This document shows positions 45,033 to 56,567 of a DNA stretch of 64,000 nt, in pieces (position 1 is the first letter of the stretch; the number at the start of each line of letters is the position of its first letter). Below the pieces are notes generated by a model. The model worked only from the letters and a program-made list of their open reading frames with translations, had not been told where the DNA came from and made no database searches. This DNA comes from Onchocerca lupi (lineage: Eukaryota; Nematoda; Chromadorea; Rhabditida; Onchocercidae). Location: assembly GCA_028564675.1 (NCBI GenBank), contig JAOVVO010000233.1, forward strand, positions 1 through 64,000, read 5' to 3'. The position numbers were made by a program, and so were the translations under genes.

Positions 45033-46919
45033 TTCACATTATGTCAAAAAGGCCCATTTGCGAAAACACTGCTATATTCGGAAGTGCCTTCATATTACAC
45101 ATGGAATGCGAGTAGAAAATCATTTGAAAGGCGCAAGGGAGGAGAACCAGTTGACGGACAACCTGGTATATTCAAATTAACTACGATAGACGGATTGTAC
45201 ACCGTGCATCCTAATCAGGACGAATGCTTCTTCCTTCGTATGTTGTTAGTAAATGTGCCCGGTCCAACTCCTTCCAGCAATTAAAAATTGTCAACGGCGT
45301 TACACATGCTACTTGCCGCAGTGCATGTCAAGCATTGAATTTATTGAAGAACGACCGACACTGGGATGTATGCATATATGACGCTTGCAACATGTCACAT
45401 CCAAATCAAATTCGTACACTGTTTGCGATCATATTGACCGCCTGCTCTCCTTCATCTCCAGCGGAGTTATGGGAGAAATATGAATCATATATGGCTGAAG
45501 ATATTCAGCATCGAATACGCAGCGAAAATTCAAATATGAATATGGATTTCACAGCAGAAATCTACAACGAAGCGTTGATAATAACTGAGGAGTTCTCAAT
45601 CAATTGGGAATGCCATCATCGAATCGATCTGCTGCTGCTTCGTTTGATGTAGAATTGCATCGCGAGCAAAATTACAACATTGCTGATCTTTCTTCATATG
45701 TCCAATCAAATATTTCCAAACTTACATTTGAGCAGAGAAGCATTTACGATCGAATAATGCAAACTGTCAATAAAGGAGTTGGAGAAATCTTCTTTTTGGA
45801 TGCTCCGGGAAGAACGGTAAAGCTTTTCTAATTAGATTGATTCTGGCAACAATTCGGTCCCCAAAATGGTATAGGCTTAGCTCTTGCATCGGCCGGAATA
45901 TCTGCAACATTGCTACCAGGTGAAAGAACTGCTCATTCCGCTTTGAAATTGCCACTGAACATCCAATCGATTGAAACTCCCACATGCAACATTTCCAAGA
46001 CATCGGGCATGGGTAAAGTATTGCAAAAATGCAAACTTATTGTTTGAGATGAATGTACAATGACGCACAAAAAATCGATCGAAGCTCTTGATCGATCATT
46101 GTAAGATTTGCGTGGAAATATCAGACCATTTGGGAACGCATTAATATTGTTTGCAGGATATTTCAGGCAAACATTACCTGTAATTCCTCAATCGACACCA
46201 GCGGACGAAATAAATGCTTGCCTGAAATACTCTACTTTGTGGAGACACGTAAAGACGTTTAAATTAACTACAAACATGCGTGTTCAACTGCAAAACGATC
46301 AATCAGCTGGAATATTCCCACATCAATTACTGGAAATTGGAAACGGAGAGATGCCGGTTGATCTGACCACAGGAAGAATTTCATTGCCTCATAACTTCTG
46401 CAATTTAGTAACCTCAAAAGAAGAGTTGGTTGAAAAAGTATTTCCCAATATTCAAATTAATTATAAGAATCACGACTGGCTGAGTGTACGAGCTATTCTT
46501 GCGGCCAAAAACAAAGACGTCAACGAACTTGACAATTTTATACAATCTAACATTTAAAGCGAGATGGTCACATATAGATCCTTCGACACTGTTGTGGAAG
46601 CAGATGAAGCGGTTAATTATCCAACAGAATTTTTGAATCCACTCGATCTGCCAGGGATGCCACCGCACGTATTACAGTTGAAAATCGGCGTGCCAATTAT
46701 CATGTTGCGAAATATCAATCAGCCAAAACTTTGTTTGCATTCACCATCAACAAAGCTCAGGGTCAATCTTTGGAATTATGCGGTTTAGATCTAGAGACCG
46801 ATTGCTTTTCACATGGACAATTATATGTTGCGTGTTCTAGAGTCGGCAAACCAGACAGTCTCTATATCTACACAGAAAATGGAACAACAAAGAATATTGT
46901 ATGCCCACAAGTATTGTAA
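44806..46919 (+). pseudogene. Helitron Pif1-type helicase (frameshifted)
   Basis: Plus strand, in pieces of different frames. 44922-45284 has TLTAFFTLCQKGPFAKTLLY and VHPNQDECFFLRML. 45224-45652 has VNGVTHATCRSACQALNLL and NEALI. 45604-45831 ends with the Walker A region FFLDAPGRTVKLF, where the usual GGTGKT is destroyed. 45832-46107 holds broken motifs for SGISATLL and the DECTM helicase motif II. 46108-46557 has LPVIPQSTPADEINACLKYS. 46564-46919 has VLQLKIGVPIIMLRNINQPK, FAFTINKAQGQSLELCGLD and YVACSRVGKPDSLY (motifs V and VI). Gene order matches the C-terminal half of Helitron transposases. Frameshifts make it inactive. Confidence 0.85.
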
Positions 46920-47641
46920 AATTAATGTTTTTGAAATTTAGGAAATAAAAATATTTTATGTTTCATTTTAACCCTAAACATTATAAAGCTATTTCTTTTT
47001 CGGGAGCTCAATCGATATTGTGCAAAATTTTTACAAAATTATTTTTTTTCGCAAGTTATTGAAATTAGGAATTCCAATGGATATGTTATTTCAATTTAAG
47101 AGACTGCAATTCCCAGTTTGATAGGCGTTTGCATTCACGCTCAACAAAAGCTCAGAGAAATCCTTACAGTTGTGCGGTTTAGATCAATGGGTTAAATTTA
47201 CGAAAAGAGGCAATTCAAAACACAATCTAACAATAGAAGTCAGAGATAATCCTTAAATTGCTTGAACGAAACAATTGATTATACACTATCCTGACCTCGA
47301 CATTAGTGCAACGCAACTAAATCCTCCACAAATCAAAAAATAAACGAATCACATTTCTCACAAAGCAAAAAACAAACGAAAGGCTTGAATTGCTCGCCTT
47401 AATTATTTAAAAACATTTACCCATTGGAATGCAACGCGTATCAAAATTTGAAATCAATCGATAAATATTTAAAAACATGCCCTATTCGACTGCAACTTTG
47501 TGTCAAAATTTCAAAGCAATAGGTAAAGGACTTTTCGGTATTTAAGATTTTGAATATAGATAATGTGCGTGTTTAGGAACTTACGGAGGTTTAAGATTTT
47601 GAACAAACATTGACATTTCTATTTATATAGATTATACGGAG

Positions 47642-47664
47642 CCGGACACGCGAAGCGTGGCCGG
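47642..47664 (+). other. Helitron 3'-terminal hairpin
   Basis: A 10-bp stem (CCGGACACGC / GCGTGGCCGG, one mismatch) with a GAA loop. It lies five bases before the terminal CTAG at 47670-47673 and would act as the end signal for rolling-circle transposition. Confidence 0.75.
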
Positions 47665-47711
47665 TCCAGCTAGTATATTATAGATATGTATGCAAAATTG
47701 AAATAAAACAC

Positions 47712-48150
47712 TTGATAATCATCCGCTTGAATCAGACCAAGCTTCGCTCTAAAGAATACAGTGATACACTAAATGACAGTAATACAACTAACATTGGAAG
47801 ACTAAAAATTTTGCCACCTTCATATGCAAACAATCCACGTCGTATGCATGAATACGCTCAAGATTCAATTGCGTATTTTAGTTATTACAGGCTTTCAGAT
47901 TTATTCATTACATTCACATGCAGTCCATCTTGGAACGATATAAAAAATCCCCTACTTCCCGGACAATTACCGATGGATAGAAATGACATCACGGCACGTT
48001 TTTTCAGACAGAAACTGAAATCGCTGATGGATTTCATGGTAAAACATGAAGTGTTTGGGATTTACGTTGCTTATCTTCGGGTTTTTCCGACATGTGTCAC
48101 GAAAGAAATGGATTCCCGTCACCACGCATAAATTATTCTTACATCAAGTT
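47712..48150 (+). pseudogene. Helitron Rep N-terminal fragment
   Basis: Plus-strand frame with IGRLKILPPSYANNPRRMHE, QDSIAYFSYYRLSDLFITFT, CSPSWNDIKNPLLPGQ, DRNDITARFFRQKLKSLMDF and VFG. This is the conserved block just before the HUH Rep motif of Helitrons. The expected QKRGLPHAHIL-type motif is reduced to MDSRHHA then a stop (48128). It lies downstream of the 3' end of the neighbouring Helitron, so it belongs to another, truncated copy. Confidence 0.78.
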
Positions 48151-48903
48151 ACAAAAATATCACTGAATGGTTATTTCAAACATATATTTTTGTGTCACTC
48201 CTGCCATACTCATGTTTTGGCTTATTACTGACATTACAATAATGATTAATTTTCACGTCATTTTACTGTATTTCCATATTATCGCTGCACATTAATATCA
48301 TCATTATTTGCTGCTTTGTGCATTTACCTTACATCGATACCAGGAATTCATGGCAGAACAAACATTGAAATCCTCTCACCAAATAATTAATTCCACCACT
48401 AGCTAAAGACGTCCAATAACTAGAAACGGTATGCCCCACCTAATCACATTCTGTTCAGATCTGATCAATCTCATGGTTTTTAGCATGCAACTGATATGCC
48501 ACGGTCTTGTTAACGGGAAATCTCGTGAGACGTGGAATGGAGCGGGAAGGACGGGGTGCTGGAATAAAGATATTTTTATCTTGAGTTATGACAGTTCATA
48601 TAATTATGCAGAAGAGAGACGGAACAAGAGATTACATCAGAGTTAGCGGCGAAATACGGAAGGAAATAATGGAGAGAAACTGAAGAAATGCTGAAGTATC
48701 CACAAATGGCAATAATGCCATGATGAGGCTGCAGGAAATAGCTTATGTTAAAGTTTTTTTAAACTGCATATTCAAGTGATGATTATTTCAGATTTATGTG
48801 ATAACTATTTCCATGAATATGTATTCACTAAAACTAGTATTCAGATTATTGTGATTATTTCAGGTTGTAAAGTGAAGACTTCTCAGGATAGTCATTCACA
48901 TTA
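48151..48903. other. Intergenic, nothing recognised
   Basis: No gene or repeat recognised. It must contain the promoter of the SUV3 gene, but no element can be named. Confidence 0.4.
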
Positions 48904-51900
48904 ATGGGTAAAATGGCGTTACAGGTGATAAAATGCCGTTCACCATGGATGCTCATTATGAGCAGTAGTACCGATCAAGGACCATCCTTCATGCAGACAC
49001 GTCTTCTTCAACGTTCCCATAGTTCGGCTGCACCGAGGAAGAGTTCCATCACTGTTCGTATCTTCTTTCTTTTTTCATCCATTCATTCGTATCTTTTATT
49101 ATAGATTTTATTTTTCTCTTGTTAATTATTAATGTTAAATTATAAAAAATTTTACTTTTTGTAAATAGTTGTTTACATCCACACTCCTTTTATTCCTTAA
49201 AGTGGGGAACATATTACTGGAACTTTCTCGATTTAGCAGTCATGAAAAAAATGTTATCTTTCATCGAGCTGTAGTGATCGTCATCCATCTTTACTTCCTC
49301 TTAAAATCTTCAATTTTTTTTCCAATATTTCAGTTGACAGGTTGCGATGAGAAATCTGAGACACAGCAGCCAGAATCACTTCTCGTTGGAAGCCGAAAAG
49401 TAAGTTCGGAATCAGTGCCAAGCGGAAAGAAATACGCTCCGATTATTTTGAAACAAACGAAATATTCACCAGTGGAGACGAAGTTTGCAACTAGAACGGT
49501 GCCTTTGGCTGCTACTACACGAAAAACCAAGCTACGGAGTTTTATTGACATCGTACCGCCTGCTCCGATAACTATTCCGAATTTGCCAAAAAATGAAATG
49601 GTATTTTTGGATTATCTGCCAGAAATTTTATCCGTTTTAGCTTTTATCTCTTTTGAACTTTGGCACAGAGATAATTTTTCAGAAGTCTAATTATATTGTT
49701 TCTAGGTGTCATTCACAGCAATCATTTCCAGGATATTATAATCAATCTTAGCAAGGATGACATTTCACGTGTTTTGGAGAATTTCGCCAGAAGACCTTTG
49801 GTTCGAGAATTATCTGAACAGAATAACGTAAATAGGAAAATGTTTCATGCGGCTTATAAGTATGTTTACTATTGGCCTTAGCCAAGATCGTAATAGATTT
49901 TATTAGGAAACGTTATCCTATGTTTAATAATCATGAAAAAAATCTTGTTTTGTGTGAAAAAATATTTCCTTCTTGTTTCTTTAAAAAGGGATTGAGTTAT
50001 TCGACTTGATTATTTAAGAAACTTTTTTTTTAGAAGTTTTCGGAACTATTGCTTACATGCATCACCTTTAGATCCGTGTATTGCTATTCTAATCAGTGAT
50101 ATTCTGAACAAAAGTGAGTACACTCTTCCATTCTCTCGGTTCTGTAAATGTTATTATTTGATAAAAAATGATATATTTCATTAGGGATTACTAATTCAGA
50201 GATTTGTTTTGCTTTTTACACTTAATTTTTGGCTGTCAGAAAATTGGGAGTTTGGAAATTTGTATTCCGCTCACAGTGTAGAAAGCATATTTATGCTTAA
50301 ATGGTTATCTTCAGCACGTGATGTCGACAGTATATATCCGTATTTTATCGAGCATGCCAAAAGAGTTTACCCACATTTGGAATGTGAAAAGGAATTGAAA
50401 ACTCTAAGTGATCTAACAAAACCGCATAATTGGTATCCAAAGGCCAGGGAATTATTTAGAAAGATACATTTTCATGCAGGTGTCGAACTTGTTTTTTTTT
50501 ATTGAAAATCTTTATTATTTTATGTCATCATCAACAAGATTTTTAATCACTTTAATGGTTAAATAGCAAAAGTTTAGCAGATGATTGGGTGATGGAGTAA
50601 TTTGCGATACATTTTAAAATGATCATTGAAGGGACATTGCTGTGTCAATATCGAACATATGATTGCATGTATGATCGGATGTCTCTTCTTCTAGATTAAA
50701 TAATTAAAATGAACTGATAAATAAGTGATTGATATACTAATAAAATAGGAGACAGTATGCTTTATAGGACCAACTAATAGTGGTAAAACGTATGAAGCTT
50801 TGCAACGATTCTATCGAGCAAAAACAGGTTTTTATTGTTGCCCATTAAGGTTGCTTGCTAACGAAGTGTGTCAAAAAACTAATGAACAAGGTTTGTTATC
50901 ATTTTGAATTTGCTTATGATTCTCTCTATTTAAATTTAAAACCATTTAAGTTTAAATTTAAAAATCAAAATTTCGCTTTTTTAAGGTATCAAATGTGATA
51001 TGATTACGGGTGAAGAACGACGATATGCAGTTGACGCTGACAGCCCTTCATCCCATGTTGCCATGACTGTTGAAATGGTACCTGTTGATGTAAATGTAGA
51101 AATAGCTGTGATTGATGAAATTCAGATGTTACGTGATCAGAGTCGTGGTTGGGCTTGGACAAGAGCTCTACTTGGTATTGCTGCAGAAGAGGTTTCTTAA
51201 TTAACATTATTCTTGTTCTTTATGGAAATGTTTCCAATAACATTGGAGAAATTTCCATTAGTCATCTTTTATATTGCTTTTTTTCTTACTTATTTTACCT
51301 CATTCACGGTACGTTTATATATTGCACTGATTTGTATGGACTTGCATTTTTCATTTTTTATATAAATGTGATCAATTTCGCTTTGGGAGTTCAGAATTTT
51401 CCTTGTTTTTGGCGATGAGAAGTTTGACGGAAAAAAATTCCATTAAAGAAGTTATTTCAATTTTAGGTTCATCTTTGTGGTGAAGAAGCTGCAATTGATA
51501 TCGTACGTGGTTTACTAGATCCCGTTGGAGAACATGTAGAAGTACATTATTATGAAAGGAAAACTCCTCTTACTGTGAGTAAAAAGGCCTTGGGGAAGCT
51601 TGATAATGTTCAAGTTAGTTATATGTCATATGATTTTTGATGATCATTAGATAGCATTTATAATGAAACTTTCTGAGCTTAAAACTGGATTAAGCATTTG
51701 TAAGCATAATTATATTTAAGATATGGTTTTGATGTCCTCGAATTTTTTTCGTCTTTTCTTAAGATATATTATTTCAGAATGGTGATTGCTTAGTGTGCTT
51801 TTCGGTTTCTATGTTATTTTCGATAACTAAAAGCCTAATGAAATTGGGCATCCAACCGACTGTGATATATGGAGCATTGCCACCGTGGACAAAACTAAAC

Positions 51901-54402
51901 CAAGCGAAAACATTCAATGAAATGAGTCGGAAGCTCAATGTAATGGTTGCAACCGATGCTGTTGGAATGGGGCTTAATTTAAATATTCGCAGGTTCGTTG
52001 ATTTTATGCATGGCAACATTTTTTAGGCTTTTTATAGTAAGATTATTTTGTTTGTTTAGTACTTTTTTTAGTAAGGTTATTTTGTTTGTAATTTCTTCAG
52101 CTATACATGGCTTTTCATCATATTTTTAAAATACTGCAATCTTGCTTCATAAGTTGAGCTTAAAACTCAAGCTAATCATCGTTTCTGAATTCTGATGTGA
52201 TGAATATAAAGTTACTGATGAAATATTTTAGAATCGTATTTATACAATTTCCGTTTGGTGAGCATCAGGCAAACTATCATGTAATGCAAGTCGCTGGGCG
52301 TGCTGGTCGCTTTCAATCTGCTTATCAGAAAGGATGGGTCAGTTTGTTGCTATAATAGTTTTGAACTAATTTAAAATCCATATTTGTTTGAAAATCGAGA
52401 TTTGGAATTTTATATTTTTGAAATGCAGCAAATGCATGTTTAAGGTAACGACTTTACGACCAGCAGATATACCGTTATTGGAGGCATTTATGAAAGAACC
52501 CATTAAACCCATTGAAACTGCCGGTATTGCTCCAACTTCTGAGCAGGTTATCTTTTTTTTTGGCATTTATGAACTAACATGTACAACAGCTTACATAATT
52601 TAATGCATTTCAGTTGGAGACCTTCTCCTATCATCTTCCTCATGCTTCATTTCTCAATATTATTGATATGTTTATATCAATCAGTTCTCTAAGTAAAAGG
52701 TTTCATCTATGTGACATCGAACAGTTTCGAAAATTGGCCGAACTCATAGATGATATTCCATTGAGTATGAAGGTAATTTATGTGTATATATTTGTAAATT
52801 TTGTGTTGGTATACTTCCTAAATATTTTTTTTTTCTTCCAAAGACAAAAGTAAAGTATGGAAGGCAAGGAAAAGTTGAGATCTGAATAGCTATTTATTCG
52901 AATGATTTCAGGTTAAATATGTTTTTTGCACTGCTCCAATAGATATGGAAGTAGATAATGGTGTTGCCCGAACATGTTTTGTGCGTATAGCTCGAAGGTG
53001 ACTTTAAATTTGTATCAGATTTTGATTCAGTTTCTGATTTTGCATTAAAATACATGAACTGTCAAGAGAATGGTTTGTCGTTTTATTTATTTCTTATTTA
53101 GCCATAAAAGTTCGGCTGTTTTCAGGTTTGCCGAAGGACAAGCAATAAATTATAATTGGTTTTGTGAAATAATCCAGTGGCCATTTCCTAAACCGACTAA
53201 TGTTACAATGCTTTTGGATATGTGTAAATTATATAACTTAATCGATCTATATCTTTGGCTGAGTTATAAATTTCCGGTAAATGATTCTAATAATCAGTTA
53301 ATTTTCCTAGCTGAAATTGTGACTTCATAGCTTAGAATTTAAGTTTTCGGAATTACTGTTATTGCAAAAAGGAAATATGGCTGAATGTTTTGAGTGAAAT
53401 CCAAAAATATTCTGACCATTCTTTTATGCAGAATGATTTAGTCTGAATTGCTCAGCTTTATTTCTTATTTAATGCACTTATTCAGCTTTCGGTCATTAAA
53501 AAAAAAATTTTTTTTTCTAACCGAAAGGATAAAGCGATCTAACAGAAATATTAATTTGGAAAAAGAAATCACATATATATAAAAAAATCCCGAGATAACA
53601 TGAGTTACATTTGTTTCATTCAAAAACATAAAATATTGATACGTTCCTTTTTTTTGAAAATCACTAGAAAATAATGCTGTTCAGATACGAAATATGTTTA
53701 GGATATGTTTCCGGATCGAGAAAGAATACGCCTGTTGGGGAAACTGATTGAAAGCTACATAAATGAAGCACTACTAACAATGTCTGATATTACGTCATCG
53801 CAATCGGATGAGGTTTAAATTATCACATTGTGGTACTTCTGTTACATGAATATACTACAGAGAAATTATCTCCAAACTTTCAGTTCCATTTAATTGAGTA
53901 CATATAAGTAACTAATTGTATCTCGTTTTTAATAGTGATCCATATACTTTCAGGAAGAGAATGAGTATCTGGGCGAAATGAGTGAACAAGGTAGTTTAAC
54001 AGTACTTTTTGATTTTTATTAGTTGTCGTTAATGACTTATTTTGCTATTCTATTTGAAGGCTTTTATATTGATTTGATTACTGCAGTTGGTAGCGATTAT
54101 TTTTAGAAATTTGATATGTAAATAGCAGTAGTATATTACATACTTCCAACATATTTTAAAGTAGATTCCATGGTGATGCAAAATCTGATAAATTACTGAC
54201 AGAAAAGAAATCTCTCTCTATGCAAATTAAATTAACTGTTTATTCCAATATTTCTGTTGCAGAAAGAATGGAATCGGTCTCGGAACGGTTGCTACGAAAA
54301 GGTTTGCTGAACGAAAGCGAGTTATTATCACTGAGAGAAGAAATTAGACGTGAAGAAATTGAAAAATTAGAAAGTCATTACGTCAGTAAGGAACGCAATT
54401 AA
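48904..54402 (+). CDS. SUPV3L1: SUV3 mitochondrial ATP-dependent RNA helicase, 17 exons
   Basis: Exons 48904-49053, 49334-49600, 49732-49859, 50034-50113, 50315-50479, 50768-50890, 50986-51191, 51467-51613, 51778-51992, 52232-52337, 52445-52546, 52614-52772, 52912-52997, 53126-53276, 53702-53812, 53954-53990 and 54263-54402 join in phase to 790 residues, close to human SUV3 (786). The basic N-terminus (MALQVIKCRSPWML...) fits a mitochondrial targeting sequence; ATG 48913 is an alternative start. Motifs: Walker A GPTNSGKT (264-271), DEIQ box (348-351), ATDAVGMGLNL (480-490), QVAGRAGRF (513-521), then the SUV3 C-terminal domain (LIDLYLWLSYKFP). It unwinds RNA for mitochondrial decay with an exonuclease partner. 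All introns used are GT-AG. Looks intact. Confidence 0.93.
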
Positions 54403-54748
54403 TAAATAATTTTGATCATTTGAGAAGGGTAATTTCATTTCAAATCGTTCAATTAGGATTATTTTGGAGAATACATTTTATAGCTAGCTACGGATATGTT
54501 TGTCATTTATTGCTAGTTCTTTTCTTATTGATCTAGAAAGTTGGTATCGCACTGCTCATCATTTCATAGTTTGATCAAGAAAATTGTTGCAAATCAATTT
54601 TTAGTTGAATTATTGCAACTGTTATTGTTGAAATGTTGATAAAACAGTATGTTTATATAAAATTTGTTTCACCTATCTGTTTTGATCTAATTTCTCATTT
54701 CGAAAAACTATTTTTTTAGTTATTTCAGATTCACTTCTGCGCTGAATT

Positions 54749-54750
<2 letters not shown>

Positions 54751-54793
<43 letters not shown>
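54751..54793. repeat. 43-base poly(T) tract
   Basis: Uninterrupted T run downstream of the SUV3 stop codon. Length will vary between individuals and assemblies. Confidence 0.95.
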
Positions 54794-54794
<1 letters not shown>

Positions 54795-55335
54795 TATTTG
54801 TGACAAACAAAGTATTTGGACTGAGTAATAATTCGGAAATCTTTTAAAATTTGAGTCTCCTGAAACATTTTATTTAGACCATAATTCTCATTCATTTGTA
54901 TCTTGGTAAATTTGAGTTCAAAATCTTCGTTTTTTTCAACGTTGTCATTGAAAATAAAATATCCACAATATGCAATATTTATGAGGCGCAGCTAACTTTT
55001 TCTGATCTTTATTTTACACAACTGTTTTATTATTTACATGGTCATATTTCTAATAGTATTAAACATCTTTGAACATAAAAAAATTTTAATTGTAAAGTTT
55101 GGAAAAGGAAATATTAGGACAGAATTAACTTATTAGCAATTGAAAAATAATGTGAGTTTATAATTTAGGAAATAGATTTTATTTCAAAACAGATTAAGCT
55201 TACATGTGAATAATATGCTTGAAGAGTTTTCCAGCTCAAGATACATGTGCAAATTTTACGATATTGTATTTCTTGGGAATCAGATTTCATGTTTATTCGT
55301 CATAAGTTTTTTCCTCTTATGCATTTTTTTTTTTC

Positions 55336-55598
55336 AAGTTTTGCAACAAGCGATAAATGATATTGATGTTTCACGAAATTTGATCGTGTCTGGATTACTG
55401 TCAAAATTGCTTGGAGACACTGCAGAAGATTTTACAGAACAATTTATGAGTTGTTGGGAGTCGACATTTAGTGTTAGAAGAGGCAAATTGATTATAGTTG
55501 ATCAGCGTGTTGCCCATGAGAGATTTAATTTATGGATGCTTAAAAAAAAGTCAAGTATAAAAAGACAAAAGCTTTCCTTTCTGAACGGTTCAAATTGA
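55336..55598 (+). pseudogene. MutL-like (MLH3-type) C-terminal exon remnant
   Basis: After a pyrimidine tract and AG (about 55336) the frame reads VLQQAINDIDVSRNLIV, then SCWESTF and GKLIIVDQRVAHERFNLW. The VDQxxAHER block is the MutL C-terminal signature (usually DQHAAHERI), and VLQQ upstream is also found in MLH3-like proteins. The two alanine/histidine changes (DQRVAHERF), the stop at 55598 and the lack of further recognisable exons suggest a relic, or a badly diverged gene that I cannot assemble. The family call is from memory of the motif only. Confidence 0.4.
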
Positions 55599-55918
55599 GA
55601 TTCAGCTGGATGAAGATGATTGAGATTTATAAAAATAAGACTTTTGGAATGGATTTTGATAGATGCTGTTGATTATTTGACAATGGTAGCGAAAACGAAT
55701 TACGAATAGCATTGGAAAATGTCTTATGAAAATTTTGCATTCATTTCTTATCCTCTGGTCATTTATTCATAACTTTGCACACTTCTTCACCATTTTCCGT
55801 GACGTTCCATAGAATTTTCGTTATTGATGAAATTGACGTCGGCGATTCTAACTTCACTTCTGAGCAATAACGCTAAGAAAAAAAAAAAAAAAACTTGCAT
55901 ACATTTCAAATAATACTA

Positions 55919-55960
55919 ATCAGTTAGAATATCTTTCGACCAAAAAGTATTCTAACTGAT
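55919..55960. repeat. 13-bp inverted repeat
   Basis: atcagttagaata at 55919-55931 pairs exactly with tattctaactgat at 55948-55960, with a 16-base loop. No T run follows. Possible hairpin or small foldback element. Confidence 0.7.
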
Positions 55961-56402
55961 CAATATCATTTAAAATATCTCGATATTATATTATTTGGAA
56001 TGAGATTTTAGGTATTCCTGTAATCTCATGATTATGCAAGCAGCGCAATGTCGATCAACAATTAACAAATAATAGTCTATTAGTTTAATGGTCCTTCTGT
56101 TATTGAAGATATAAAATGCCATGTTAGTTCATTTCATATTTCGTTCTTTTCCAGATTACACACATTAGTCAACTGCAAGTTTTATCTATTGCATCCCTGA
56201 AAACAGAAAGTGGTCAATCTGAGCTTTCAGCAATGAAATAGCTTATAGAATTTTAGGCATTGGAATATGAGAAGACTAACAGTTTGGAATTTTTCAAATA
56301 GTTTTCATGTTGATCAGATCCCTTTTTTTAGATGGATAGAAATATTAATGATTGATTGGATGATAAAATTTGGTTTCGAATGCTTGATATCTTCTGTTCA
56401 CG

Positions 56403-56567
56403 ATGGACTATCGTAGTGTTATTGCTCAAAAGTCGAAGCTAAAATTGCCGGCGTCAGTTTCATCAATAATGAAAGTTCTGTGGAATATAACGGAAAATGA
56501 TGAAGAAATATGTAAAGTCATGAACATACAGCCAGAAGATACAAAAATGCATGCAAATTTTTTATGA
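56403..56567 (+). CDS. Possible 54-residue protein, unknown
   Basis: ATG to TGA frame starting MDYRSVIAQKSKLKLPAS, with an acidic C-terminal half. The composition is balanced for this AT-rich region, which is why it is listed. No family is recognised, no splice partner is evident, and it could be a chance frame or part of the neighbouring relic. Confidence 0.2.
   Translation: MDYRSVIAQKSKLKLPASVSSIMKVLWNITENDEEICKVMNIQPEDTKMHANFL

Larger units (their letters stand above)
43965..47673 (+). mobile_element. Helitron with decayed helicase and recognisable 3' end
   Basis: The left part (43965-44370) has a block repeated in inverse at 36240, a gcggag...ctccgc hairpin and pyrimidine-rich tandem units. 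Helicase coding remnants follow (44806-46919). The right end has the hairpin CCGGACACGC-gaa-GCGTGGCCGG (47642-47664), then tccag and CTAG (47670-47673) followed by T, as expected for a Helitron terminus. The left block's reverse complement resembles the region just inside the 3' end (acattt.tatttata), like the subterminal inverted repeats of some Helitron relatives. The exact 5' end was not fixed. Confidence 0.72.

Noticed and set aside
54751..54793. Poly(T) as the tail of an inverted retroposed gene
   Set aside because: No coding sequence or target duplication flanks it. It is a simple homopolymer.
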